A DNA stretch of 11,996 nucleotides from CAZTUH01 sp964616175 (GCA_964616175.1 CAZTUH010000001.1:1-11996), one strand, 5' to 3'; shown: positions 1 through 7,689, numbered from the stretch's first letter. A program made the numbers and translations. Notes: generated by a model from the sequence alone, not told the origin.

Positions 1-47
1 AAATATGATATGCATAAAATATTTTACTCTTTATTTTGAATATTGTT

Positions 48-743
48 TTAAGTGATTCGTTTAAAAATAAAATCATAGATATTGTGACCTAATTTAATTC
101 CTCTTCTCTCAAATTTAGTTAACGGGCGATTACCACAAGAAGAGTTTTTCTTAAAGTTAACCAGAAAAAATGTGGAATTATTTAAATTTTTTTCTATTTG
201 ACTGGCATATTCATCGGAATCAGTTGTGCAATGCACATATCCAGAAATACAAATTCGAGATTTTGCAAGCTTTGAAAATCGTTCTTGTATTAATCTTCTT
301 TTTCGATGACGAACTTTTGGCCAAGGATCTGGAAAGTAAATATGTAACCCTTTTAAAGATTCAGGTGGGATCATATTTTCCAAGATTTCAATAGCATCAT
401 GTTTAATAATTCGCAAGTTTTTTATGTTAGATTTTTCTATTCTTCTAAGCAATGATCCAATTCCTGGCATATAAGTTTCTGCCGCTAAGAAATTTTCACT
501 TGGTCTAGACAGCGCAATTGTTTCTGTTGCTTCTCCCATACCAAAACCAATTTCAAGAATGACTGGTGCGTTTTGATCAAATGCTTTCTCATAGTTTAAA
601 TAATGTGTTTGATAAGGAATACACCATTTCAAAAAGAAATTTTTCAGAGCATGACGTTGGTTTTTAGTGATACGATAACGCTGATGATAAAAGCTTTTCG
701 GGCAGGAATGGTCACTAATGTTACAATTATCGATTTGTTTCAT
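48..743 (-). CDS. trmB: tRNA (guanine-N7)-methyltransferase TrmB
   Basis: This cytoplasmic enzyme transfers a methyl group from S-adenosylmethionine to N7 of guanine 46 in the variable loop of tRNAs (EC 2.1.1.33). Visible family marks, in order, are the SAM-binding segment ILEIGFGMGEAT, the signature IYFPDPWPKVRHRKRR, a TDSDEYA segment, and the C-terminal block RPLTKFERRGIKLGH. The length, about 231 residues, is normal. Reading can start at a TTG (755-753) or at an ATG four codons in (743-741). I chose the ATG because neither has a strong Shine-Dalgarno site and ATG is the commoner start. The gene is divergent from recA. The last residues (IFKRIT) are followed by a TAA stop with no hairpin terminator visible in the remaining 47 bases. 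Confidence 0.95.
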   Translation of the reverse strand: MKQIDNCNISDHSCPKSFYHQRYRITKNQRHALKNFFLKWCIPYQTHYLNYEKAFDQNAPVILEIGFGMGEATETIALSRPSENFLAAETYMPGIGSLLRRIEKSNIKNLRIIKHDAIEILENMIPPESLKGLHIYFPDPWPKVRHRKRRLIQERFSKLAKSRICISGYVHCTTDSDEYASQIEKNLNNSTFFLVNFKKNSSCGNRPLTKFERRGIKLGHNIYDFIFKRIT

Positions 744-864
744 TGGTTCTACCAAAATAACATTTTTTCTTAAAAGAAATTAAGAAATCTCTCATGATTT
801 TACAAGAAAAAGATCTGTACAGTTTCGGTTCATTAGATTCAAAATTTGAGTAATGTTTTTATTT

Positions 865-879
865 TACCTGTATTAGGTA
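865..879. promoter_or_regulatory. Inverted repeat TACCT-N5-AGGTA
   Basis: Perfect 5-bp arms (TACCT at 865-869, AGGTA at 875-879) flank a 5-base spacer in the trmB/recA intergenic region. The same pentamers recur in the palindrome at 942-955, which is why I record it as a possible protein-binding site. Short arms in AT-rich DNA can arise by chance, so this is tentative. Confidence 0.25.
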
Positions 880-941
880 TTTTCAATATTTTTGCTAAAC
901 AAAGTCGAGATACCCAAAAGCAATATCAATTTTAATTTAGC

Positions 942-955
942 AGGTAGATCTACCT
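942..955. promoter_or_regulatory. 14-bp perfect palindrome AGGTAGATCTACCT upstream of recA
   Basis: The 14 bases are identical on both strands and are GC-richer than their surroundings. They lie about 140 bp upstream of the recA start and about 76 bp, centre to centre, from a second AGGTA/TACCT inverted repeat. This is consistent with an operator for a dimeric regulator of recA or trmB. It does not match the CTGT-N8-ACAG LexA box known from beta- and gammaproteobacteria. Confidence 0.35.
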
Positions 956-1094
956 CATCTCTTTTAGCACTGAAATTGCATACTTTTTTCTTAATTTATG
1001 ACAATAGATACAATAATCTATGATAGTAAAATTTATGGTTTTACTCTTCTAGATTTAATTATTCTTATATCACATCAATAATTGGAAATTTCAT

Positions 1095-2123
1095 ATGGAT
1101 GAGAAAAAGTCTGACATTGAATCTACAAACTTAATCTATTCAGAAAAAGCTAGGGCTCTAGCTATAGTTCTGTCGCAAATAGAAAAACAATTTGGAAAAG
1201 GTTCAGTTATGCGATATGGTTCTAAGGAAGATCAAGGGGATATCGAAGTTGTTTCAACAGGTTCACTAGGACTCGATATTGCTTTGGGTGTCGGTGGTTT
1301 ACCTCGTGGTAGGATCATTGAAATATATGGACCCGAATCTTCGGGAAAAACGACTCTTAGTCTCCAAAGCATTTCTGAAATGCAAAAGATTGGTGGGATT
1401 TGTGCATTTATCGATGCTGAACATGCTTTGGATGTCCAATATGCATCAAAATTAGGCATCAATCTAAATGATCTGTTGATCTCGCAACCTGATAATGGAG
1501 AACAAGCACTAGAAATTACTGATGCCCTTGTTAGATCAGGATCAATTGATCTGATAGTTATTGACTCTGTTGCAGCCTTAGTTCCCAAAGCAGAAATTGA
1601 AGGGGATATGGGAGCATCTCTTCCCGGATTACAAGCCAGATTGATGAGCCAAGCTTTAAGGAAACTTACAGCAACTATCAAACGTACAAACTGTATAGTG
1701 ATTTTTATCAATCAAATTCGCATGAAAATAGGTGTTGTTTTTGGTAATCCGGAAACAACTACTGGAGGTAATGCTTTGAAATTTTATTCTTCTGTAAGAT
1801 TAGATATTCGTCGAATTGGTTCCGTCAAGAAAGGAGAAGAATTAATTGGTAATGAAACACGTGTTAGGGTTGTTAAAAACAAAGTTGCCCCTCCTTTTAA
1901 ACAAGCTGAATTTGAAATCATGTATGGATCAGGAATTTCTCGCGAAGGAGAAATTATTGATCTTGGGATCTTAGCTGGAATATTTAATAGATCTGGTTCT
2001 TGGTATTCATATAATGGAAATCGATTGGGCCAAGGGAAGGATAGTGTCCGTGAATTCTTGAAGGAACATAAAGAGCTATCTATTGAGATTGAAAAGAAAA
2101 TTCGAAAATTCCTTTCACGCTGA
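1095..2123 (+). CDS. recA: Recombinase RecA
   Basis: RecA is the ATP-dependent strand-exchange protein of homologous recombination and the co-protease that triggers LexA cleavage in the SOS response. The 342-residue protein shows the Walker A motif GPESSGKTT (79-87), the catalytic region FIDAEH (105-110), Walker B LIVIDS (153-158), loop L1 around 165-190, and loop L2 with FINQIRMKIG and FGNPETTTGG (204-225). The sequence is of betaproteobacterial type. Some details are unusual. L1 reads GDMGASLPG where the beta consensus has GDMGDSLPG. L2 has GVVFG instead of GVMFG. The N-terminus carries a short extra segment before the IEKQFGKG block. The C-terminus ends IRKFLSR without the long acidic tail of E. 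coli RecA. The usual downstream recX is absent. Confidence 0.98.
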   Translation: MDEKKSDIESTNLIYSEKARALAIVLSQIEKQFGKGSVMRYGSKEDQGDIEVVSTGSLGLDIALGVGGLPRGRIIEIYGPESSGKTTLSLQSISEMQKIGGICAFIDAEHALDVQYASKLGINLNDLLISQPDNGEQALEITDALVRSGSIDLIVIDSVAALVPKAEIEGDMGASLPGLQARLMSQALRKLTATIKRTNCIVIFINQIRMKIGVVFGNPETTTGGNALKFYSSVRLDIRRIGSVKKGEELIGNETRVRVVKNKVAPPFKQAEFEIMYGSGISREGEIIDLGILAGIFNRSGSWYSYNGNRLGQGKDSVREFLKEHKELSIEIEKKIRKFLSR

Positions 2124-2210
2124 TTTATACTTTGTATAGCAAGAATGAGATGGAGTCTTTTGAAATTTTTATTCACTGAATTCACGGGTTTGTATCTTGC
2201 GAATTCTTCT

Positions 2211-2256
2211 GTTGTTTCATACCAGTTGATTTTAGATCATACTGGTATGAAACAAC
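2211..2256 (+). terminator. 16-bp perfect inverted repeat between recA and sucC (terminator or operator)
   Basis: The left arm at 2211-2226 (GTTGTTTCATACCAGT) pairs perfectly with the right arm at 2241-2256. The 14-base loop can form another four pairs (TGAT/ATCA). It lies 88 bp after the recA stop and is followed by ATTTTATAATAAT, a poor T-tract for a Rho-independent terminator. The right arm sits immediately upstream of a TATAAT hexamer, so it could instead be an operator or attenuator of sucCD. It is the strongest secondary structure of the 170-bp gap where recX would normally sit. Confidence 0.45.
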
Positions 2257-2260
2257 ATTT

Positions 2261-2266
2261 TATAAT
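2261..2266 (+). promoter_or_regulatory. Candidate -10 box TATAAT for sucCD
   Basis: This perfect sigma-70 -10 hexamer lies 27 bases before the sucC ATG. It would place a transcription start near 2273 and leave a short leader containing the Shine-Dalgarno AAGG (2283-2286). The -35 position 16-18 bases upstream falls inside the right arm of the inverted repeat and reads only weakly like TTGACA, so an activator or repressor could act there. AT-rich DNA yields TATAAT by chance, so confidence is limited. Confidence 0.35.
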
Positions 2267-2293
2267 AATCCTGTTATTAAATAAGGTAATTAA

Positions 2294-3454
2294 ATGAAAA
2301 TTCATGAGTATCAGAGCAAAGAATTACTCAGAAAATATGGTGTAGATGTTCCTCAAGGTATGCCTGTTTTTTCTATAGAAGAAGCGATCTTAGCTGCTAA
2401 AAAATTAGGAAGCCAATTTGTGGTTGTAAAAGCACAGATCCATGCTGGAGGTCGAGGGAATGCCGGAGGTGTTCAGTTAGCTCGTTCAATTGAAGAAGTC
2501 AAAAGTATTTCATCAAAAATCCTAGGTATGCAACTTGTAACGCACCAGACTGTTGCTTCTGGACAAAAAGTTCGCAGACTTCTTATAGAGGAAGGTATCG
2601 TTTCCAAGAAAGAATACTATATCAGTATTCTGACTGATCGAAATACCCAAAATATTTGTTTGATGGGTTCTTCTGAAGGAGGTGTAGACATTGAGAAAGT
2701 AGCTGAATCTAATCCAGATAAAATTTTCAAAGTTTTTATCAATCCAGTTGTTGGAATAGAGAATGCGGATATTGAAAGATTGATAATTAATATTGGCATT
2801 CCTTCAAATTTGAAAGAAAAAGCTCTTCTTTTCTTTCAAAAACTTTATCAGGCTTATTGGGAAACTGATGCAGAATTGTTAGAAATTAATCCATTAGTTG
2901 TATCAGACAATGACAATATTATGGCATTAGATGCAAAGTTAAATTTCGATTCTAACTCTCTATTTCGTCATCCAGAAATTCTTGCTTACCGAGATTTTGA
3001 CGAAGAAGATCCGGCTGAAACAGAAGCTAGTAAATTTAATCTAGCATACATAAAACTTGATGGAAATATAGGATGTTTAGTTAATGGAGCTGGTCTAGCT
3101 ATGGCAACTATGGATGCAATAAAGCTATTTGGAGGTAATCCAGCTAATTTTCTTGATGTTGGTGGGGGGGCCACAACAGAAAAAGTAACAGAAGCTTTTA
3201 AAATCATGATTCAGAATAAAAAAGTAAAAGCGATATTGGTTAATATTTTTGGTGGGATTATGCATTGTGATGTTATTGCTAAAGGCATAGTCGAAGCATG
3301 TAGATCTGTCAAACTTGATATTCCTTTAGTAGTGCGCATGAGAGGAACGAATGAGGTATTGGGAAAAAAAATTTTAACGGATTCGAAATTGCCTATTATT
3401 ACTGCAAACACTATGGCTGAAGCAGCAGGAAAAGCTGTTCAAGCTTGTATATAA
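2294..3454 (+). CDS. sucC: Succinyl-CoA synthetase (ADP-forming) subunit beta
   Basis: This is the beta subunit of the TCA-cycle enzyme that converts succinyl-CoA to succinate with formation of ATP or GTP (EC 6.2.1.5). The 386-residue length is standard. The ATP-grasp domain begins with MKIHEYQSKELL and includes KAQIHAGGRG (46-55) and LEINPL (196-201), with the conserved Glu197. The C-terminal ligase domain shows NGAGLAMATMD, FLDVGGGAT (286-294) and NIFGGIMHCDVIAKGI (317-332). A Shine-Dalgarno AAGG (2283-2286) precedes the ATG at a good distance. sucD follows after 20 bases, so the two are co-transcribed. A run of seven G at 3164-3170 encodes part of VGGGA and leaves the frame intact. Confidence 0.98.
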   Translation: MKIHEYQSKELLRKYGVDVPQGMPVFSIEEAILAAKKLGSQFVVVKAQIHAGGRGNAGGVQLARSIEEVKSISSKILGMQLVTHQTVASGQKVRRLLIEEGIVSKKEYYISILTDRNTQNICLMGSSEGGVDIEKVAESNPDKIFKVFINPVVGIENADIERLIINIGIPSNLKEKALLFFQKLYQAYWETDAELLEINPLVVSDNDNIMALDAKLNFDSNSLFRHPEILAYRDFDEEDPAETEASKFNLAYIKLDGNIGCLVNGAGLAMATMDAIKLFGGNPANFLDVGGGATTEKVTEAFKIMIQNKKVKAILVNIFGGIMHCDVIAKGIVEACRSVKLDIPLVVRMRGTNEVLGKKILTDSKLPIITANTMAEAAGKAVQACI

Positions 3455-3474
3455 GAGTTTTCAAGGATTAGAAA

Positions 3475-4356
3475 ATGTCAATTTTAATTAACAAAAATAC
3501 TAAAGTTATCACTCAAGGAATTACTGGAAAGACTGCTCAATTCCATACAAGAGCCTGTCGTGATTATGCAAATGGAAAATCTGCTTTTATTGCAGGAGTT
3601 AACCCAAAAAGGGCAGGTGAATATTTTGATGACATATATATTTTCGATTCTGTTATTGCAGCTAAGAATAACACTGGAGCAACTGTATCTGTCATTTATG
3701 TTCCACCTGCTAATGCAGCTTCTGCTATTTTGGAAGCTGTTGAAGCTGAGTTAAAATTGGTAATTTGCATTACAGAAGGGATTCCTGTGCGTGATATGGT
3801 AATGCTCAAAGCACACATGTCTTCTAAAAATTGCAAAACATTACTTTTAGGTCCAAATTGCCCTGGGTTAATTACACCCGAAGAAATAAAGATTGGAATT
3901 ATGCCTGGTCATATCCATCGGAAAGGACGCATTGGAGTAGTAAGTCGATCTGGAACTTTAACCTATGAAGCCGTTAATCAACTTACAGAACTTGGATTAG
4001 GACAGTCTAGTGCTATAGGTATTGGTGGAGATCCAATTAACGGATTGAAACATATTGATGTTCTTAAAATGTTTAATGATGATCCTGATACCGATGCTGT
4101 GGTTATGATTGGAGAAATTGGTGGTTCAGATGAAGTAGATGCAGCGATTTGGGCAAGAGATAATATGAAGAAACCACTAATTGGTTTTATAGCAGGGATT
4201 ACAGCTCCAGCTGGTAAACGCATGGGGCATGCTGGAGCTCTTATTTCCAGAGGAGCAGATACTGCTTCTGCAAAATTAGAAATCATGGAGTCTTGTGGAG
4301 TTAGCGTAACCCGTAATCCTTCAGAAATAGGAAGATTGGTCAGATCTATTCTGTAA
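3475..4356 (+). CDS. sucD: Succinyl-CoA synthetase (ADP-forming) subunit alpha
   Basis: This alpha subunit binds CoA and carries the phospho-histidine intermediate of succinyl-CoA synthetase. In the 293-residue protein the N-terminal CoA-binding domain shows QGITGKTAQFHT (14-25) and VNPKRAG. The segment GPNCPGLITP (126-135) and the loop SRSGTLTYEA (157-166) follow. The catalytic His252 lies in GHAGALIS, and GIGGDPINGLKHID is intact. The start has AAGGA at 3463-3467, seven bases before the ATG, and lies 20 bases after sucC. No clear Rho-independent terminator follows. Confidence 0.98.
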   Translation: MSILINKNTKVITQGITGKTAQFHTRACRDYANGKSAFIAGVNPKRAGEYFDDIYIFDSVIAAKNNTGATVSVIYVPPANAASAILEAVEAELKLVICITEGIPVRDMVMLKAHMSSKNCKTLLLGPNCPGLITPEEIKIGIMPGHIHRKGRIGVVSRSGTLTYEAVNQLTELGLGQSSAIGIGGDPINGLKHIDVLKMFNDDPDTDAVVMIGEIGGSDEVDAAIWARDNMKKPLIGFIAGITAPAGKRMGHAGALISRGADTASAKLEIMESCGVSVTRNPSEIGRLVRSIL

Positions 4357-4673
4357 GGAAATATCTATTACATTACATATATATTCTGTATCTAGTCTTT
4401 ATTTCTTGAAAAAAAACAAAATATCTAGAGATTGTAATGATCATTAAAAGAATTTTATTCAATTTTAAATTACTTTTAATTACTTAATTTGTAGGATTTT
4501 TACGATGTTTTATCTTTATTATGTAAATTATAAGTTTCTTGCATCCTTTATCTGTTTTAAAGAGGATCGAAGGATCGGTTTTGTTTCTCTTCTAAATTTC
4601 TAGGCAAGCGGGAAATAAAGAAATAGTCTCAGATAAATCAAAAAATAAATTATCTAAAATGGTTAACAATTAA
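4357..4673. other. AT-rich intergenic region between sucD and the RidA gene
   Basis: These 317 bases hold no supported gene. They contain a 12-bp palindrome TAATGATCATTA (4435-4446), an imperfect tandem TTTTAAATTAC/TTTTAATTAC (4463-4483), and an 8-bp tandem AGGATCGA/AGGATCGG (4563-4578). The promoter for the six-gene cluster should lie here, but no hexamer pair is good enough to call. I see no strong terminator for sucCD, so read-through into the cluster cannot be excluded. Confidence 0.5.
4563..4578. repeat. Tandem 8-bp direct repeat AGGATCGA/AGGATCGG
   Basis: Two adjacent octamers differ at one base and stand out in AT-rich DNA about 95 bp before the RidA start. Adjacent direct repeats can bind a transcription factor in tandem, but this could be chance. 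No partner copy was noticed elsewhere in the window. Confidence 0.3.
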
Positions 4674-5060
4674 ATGTTAAAAACTAAAGTTTCGACTTCT
4701 CTTTTTTCTTCAAAAGCACCACTTGAATGGGCAATAATTAATAATGGGACACTTTATACAGCACAGATTCCGATTGATAAAAATGGAAAGGTTGTAGAAG
4801 GTGGTATTGAAGCTCAAACACGACAAACTATGGATAATCTTGTTCATACCTTGAACTGTTGTGGGGAATCACTTAATTCTGTTTTACAAGTTTTAATTTA
4901 TGTAACTCAACGCAACCATTTATCTGTAGTAAATAAGATTTACTCAGAGTACTTCAATCCTCCTTATCCAAATCGAGCTGCATTTGTAGTATCAGGACTA
5001 GCTCGTGAGGAAATGTTGGTTGAATTTGTAGTATATGCATATGTCAATAAGGTTGATTAA
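4674..5060 (+). CDS. RidA family protein (reactive imine/enamine deaminase-like)
   Basis: This 128-residue protein has the length and fold marks of the RidA (YjgF/YER057c/UK114) family, small trimeric cytoplasmic proteins. Archetypal members hydrolyse reactive enamine/imine intermediates to keto acids and ammonia. Visible marks are the early strand GTLYTAQIP, the central DNLVHTLNCCGESLNSVLQVLIYVT (positions 54-78, abbreviated family pattern), and PYPNRAAFVV with Arg101, the family's carboxylate-binding arginine. Glu117 in LVEFVV plausibly matches the second catalytic residue but sits one residue further away than in E. coli RidA. The start ATG lacks an obvious Shine-Dalgarno. It is the first gene of a six-gene same-strand run, so it probably processes an imine in that pathway rather than acting as housekeeping RidA. 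The substrate is unknown. Confidence 0.88.
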   Translation: MLKTKVSTSLFSSKAPLEWAIINNGTLYTAQIPIDKNGKVVEGGIEAQTRQTMDNLVHTLNCCGESLNSVLQVLIYVTQRNHLSVVNKIYSEYFNPPYPNRAAFVVSGLAREEMLVEFVVYAYVNKVD

Positions 5061-5158
5061 AGGGTTATTTATAACTGCGTGTTGTTAAATTTTTAATTGC
5101 AAATATTATTTTTTTAGCTATTTCCATTTAAATTTTGTGAGAAAAGGGAAGACTTTTG

Positions 5159-6625
5159 ATGACTACTGAAAAAATGAGAATAATTGAACCCGAACATGCC
5201 CTTTATATATCTGGGAAATGGGAGTCTGGGGAAAGTGTTCTTCCAAATATTAATCCTTCAGACATTAATGAGAATGTTGGTTTTTTCGCACAAGCAAGTG
5301 AAAATCAAGTGAAGAATGCAATTCTTTCTGCTAGATCTGCACAACCAATTTGGGCAAAAACTGCAATGGAACATAAGCAATCAATATTGCATTCTGTTGG
5401 TAGTGAGTTAATTGAGCGCTGCGATGAATTGGGAAAATTGCTTTCTAGAGAAGAGGGAAAAACATTTCTAGAAGGGCGTGGAGAAGTCTATCGAGCTGGC
5501 CAGTTTTTTCAATACTATGCTGCAGAGGTACTTCGGCAGGTTGGTGACAGCATAGACTCAGTTAGGCCTGGCGTTTCAATTGAAGTAAATCGGGAACCTA
5601 TTGGCGTAGTTGCGATAATTACTCCATGGAATTTTCCAGTGGCTGCAGCTTCTTGGAAAATAGCTCCAGCATTAGCTTTTGGAAATAGTATAGTTTGGAA
5701 ACCAGCTAATTTAACTCCAGCAAGTGCAGTTGCTCTAGCTGAAATTATCCATAGAAGGGGACTTCCTGCTGGAACATTCAATCTTGTCTTGGGCAGCGGA
5801 TCAAAAGTAGGAAGTGTTCTTATTAATTCCAAAGATGTTAATGCCGTAACCTTTACCGGATCAGTTAATACTGGGAAAGCAGTAGCTTCAGCTACTGCCC
5901 AAAATTTTGTCCGGTGCCAACTTGAAATGGGAAGTAAGAATGCATTAGTAATTTTAAATGATGCTGATATTGACACTGCAGTTGAAGCAACTATATCAGG
6001 TTCTTTTTCCGGAGCTGGTCAAAAGTGTACAGCTTCCTCAAGGTTGATAGTTGAAAATTCCATTTATGATTCTTATTTGGAAGCTTTATTGAAACGCATG
6101 TCAAAGCTGAAAGTAGGTCATGCACTTGAAGATGGTATATTCATGGGACCAGTAATTGATGATAAACAACTAAGATCCAATCTTTCATGGGTAGAAAAAA
6201 TATCAAAAACTGGAGGAGAACTTGTCTTTGGAGGCAAAAGATTAAATGCATCTCATGATGGATATTATATGTCCCCAACTCTTTTTGTAGAAACAAAAAA
6301 TGATTGGGAGGCTAATCAGGAAGAATTGTTTGCTCCGATAGCGTGTGTAATAAGGGTTGAAAGTTTAGAAGAAGCTATTGACATGGTTAACAATACAAAA
6401 TTTGGGCTAACTAGTGGAGTAATTACAAGTAGTCTTCGATCTAGTGCTTTGTTTAAAAAAAATGTTCAAACTGGTTGTGTAATGATAAACCTACCTACTG
6501 CAGGTACAGATTATCATGTTCCATTTGGTGGAAGAAAAAGTTCGAGTTTTGGGCCTCGAGAACAAGGACAGTATGCAAGGGAATTCTATACTGTGATTAA
6601 AACTACTTATCAGAAACCTTATTAA
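5159..6625 (+). CDS. Aldehyde dehydrogenase, 2-oxoglutarate semialdehyde dehydrogenase-like
   Basis: This 488-residue NAD(P)-dependent aldehyde dehydrogenase has all catalytic elements: PWNF with Asn158, WKPANLTP with Lys181, LEMGSKN with the general base Glu256, and GQKCTASS with the nucleophile Cys290. The EELFAP motif and the C-terminal block NLPTAGTDYHVPFGGRKSSS follow. That last block and GPREQG resemble 2-oxoglutarate semialdehyde (2,5-dioxovalerate) dehydrogenases, EC 1.2.1.26, which end sugar-acid and hydroxyproline routes by making 2-oxoglutarate. The family is clear; the exact substrate is inferred. I chose the ATG at 5159 over the adjacent TTG because AGGGAA (5145-5150) is well spaced for it. 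The gene lies 98 bp after the RidA gene and 74 bp before the dipeptidase-like gene. Confidence 0.9.
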   Translation: MTTEKMRIIEPEHALYISGKWESGESVLPNINPSDINENVGFFAQASENQVKNAILSARSAQPIWAKTAMEHKQSILHSVGSELIERCDELGKLLSREEGKTFLEGRGEVYRAGQFFQYYAAEVLRQVGDSIDSVRPGVSIEVNREPIGVVAIITPWNFPVAAASWKIAPALAFGNSIVWKPANLTPASAVALAEIIHRRGLPAGTFNLVLGSGSKVGSVLINSKDVNAVTFTGSVNTGKAVASATAQNFVRCQLEMGSKNALVILNDADIDTAVEATISGSFSGAGQKCTASSRLIVENSIYDSYLEALLKRMSKLKVGHALEDGIFMGPVIDDKQLRSNLSWVEKISKTGGELVFGGKRLNASHDGYYMSPTLFVETKNDWEANQEELFAPIACVIRVESLEEAIDMVNNTKFGLTSGVITSSLRSSALFKKNVQTGCVMINLPTAGTDYHVPFGGRKSSSFGPREQGQYAREFYTVIKTTYQKPY

Positions 6626-6699
6626 TTTAGTGGGTTTTTATAAGCTATCTTCTTTGTTCTGAAAACCTATGTTGATTATTAATTTGAAGAGGGATCTTT

Positions 6700-7689
6700 G
6701 TGTATAGCAAAAGTATTGTCATAGATGGTTTACAGTATTGCAACTGGAATCGCACTTATCTTGAAAGATTAAGTAATAGTGGAGTAAATGCGGTTCATGC
6801 AACGCTTGTTTATCATGAAAATGCCAGAGATACTTTAACCAGGTTTGCTGAATGGAATATAAGATTTGAAGAGAATTCAGATCTTATAATGCCAGTACTT
6901 TCAGTTTCAGATATTGAAAAAGCAAAATTACTTGGAAAAGTAGGAATTTATTTTGGTGCACAGAATTGTTCTCCTATTGAAGATGAAATAGGGCTTGTCG
7001 AAGTAATGCGACAAACAGGGCTACTTATCATGCAATTAACATATAACAATCAAAGTTTATTAGCGTCTGGTTGCTATGAATCGGTTGATTCTGGAATTAC
7101 CCGTTTCGGAAAGCAAGTAATAAAGGAAATGAACAGGGTTGGAATGATTATCGATATGTCGCATAGTGCAGAAAGATCTACTTTAGAAGCAATAGATATT
7201 TCCTCAAGACCAATTTGTATTAGTCATGCAAATCCAAAATTTGCATCTATGGCTCTCCGGAATAAGTCTGATAATGTTATTAAAGCTCTAGCAAAACGTG
7301 GAGGATTGATTGGTTTTAGTTTATATCCTTTTCATTTACCAAATGGAAGCCAATGTAAGTTGGAAGATTTCTGTTCAATGATTGCTAAAACTGCAGACAT
7401 GATTGGTGTTGATCATTTAGGTATTGGAAGTGATTTGTGTGTTGGTCAAACACAATCCGTCTTGCAATGGATGCGCAATGGACGCTGGTCAAAAATAACA
7501 GATTATGGTGAGGGATCTGTGGATAATCCTGATTGGCCGGATCCTTTATGCTGGTTTTCTGATAGCTTTGGGATGAAAAATATATATGATGGTCTTTTGA
7601 ATCAAGGTTTTGATGAAATTGAGGCAGATAAAATCATAGGAGTGAATTGGTTTAATTTCCTAGAAAATAGCTTAAATAAAAAGATTTAG
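6700..7689 (+). CDS. Peptidase M19 (membrane dipeptidase) family protein, atypical metal site
   Basis: The 329-residue protein has the framework of the M19/renal dipeptidase family, (beta/alpha)8 amidohydrolases. It starts at a GTG supported by GAAGAGGGA at 6686-6694. Family marks are VIDG (7-10), IDMSH with His155, CISHANP with His176, LRNKSD with Arg187, DHLGIGSD with Asp245, and the C-terminal IIGVNWFNFL. Compared with human DPEP1 as I remember it, the N-terminal HxD metal ligands of the DGHND motif are replaced (DGLQYCNW). The bridging glutamate of EGGH is replaced by Gln88 (GAQNC), and the substrate histidine of LTH is Tyr115. It may be a mononuclear hydrolase or act on something other than dipeptides. 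No signal peptide or membrane segment is evident. It sits between the aldehyde dehydrogenase and the transporter genes. Confidence 0.85.
   Translation: MYSKSIVIDGLQYCNWNRTYLERLSNSGVNAVHATLVYHENARDTLTRFAEWNIRFEENSDLIMPVLSVSDIEKAKLLGKVGIYFGAQNCSPIEDEIGLVEVMRQTGLLIMQLTYNNQSLLASGCYESVDSGITRFGKQVIKEMNRVGMIIDMSHSAERSTLEAIDISSRPICISHANPKFASMALRNKSDNVIKALAKRGGLIGFSLYPFHLPNGSQCKLEDFCSMIAKTADMIGVDHLGIGSDLCVGQTQSVLQWMRNGRWSKITDYGEGSVDNPDWPDPLCWFSDSFGMKNIYDGLLNQGFDEIEADKIIGVNWFNFLENSLNKKI

Larger units (their letters stand above)
744..1094. other. Divergent intergenic region between trmB and recA
   Basis: These 351 AT-rich bases separate the divergent genes trmB and recA and must hold both promoters. 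I see no convincing consensus sigma-70 promoter. A TATGAT hexamer at 1019-1024 lacks a good -35 partner. No open reading frame with family character and no RNA gene was recognised. The notable content is two inverted repeats sharing an AGGTA/TACCT half-site, listed separately. An AT-only hairpin (ATAGAT/ATCTAT, 1004-1021) and the palindrome CTGTACAG (815-822) are weaker. The recA start has a modest GGAAA at 1084-1088. Confidence 0.6.

Noticed and set aside
170..394. Plus-strand reading frame of 74 codons
   Set aside because: It lies antisense to the conserved core of trmB, has low-complexity aromatic and basic composition, and shows no family features.
815..822. CTGTACAG as a LexA (SOS) box for recA
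   Set aside because: The known box needs CTGT-N8-ACAG; here the half-sites abut with no spacer, and the site is about 270 bp from the recA start.
2124..2210. Remnant of recX after recA
   Set aside because: None of the frames gives a RecX-like helical repeat sequence; the stretch is short and AT-rich.
3164..3170. Run of seven G in sucC as a phase-variation tract
   Set aside because: The frame is intact, the run encodes conserved glycines, and switching off a core TCA enzyme this way would be unusual.
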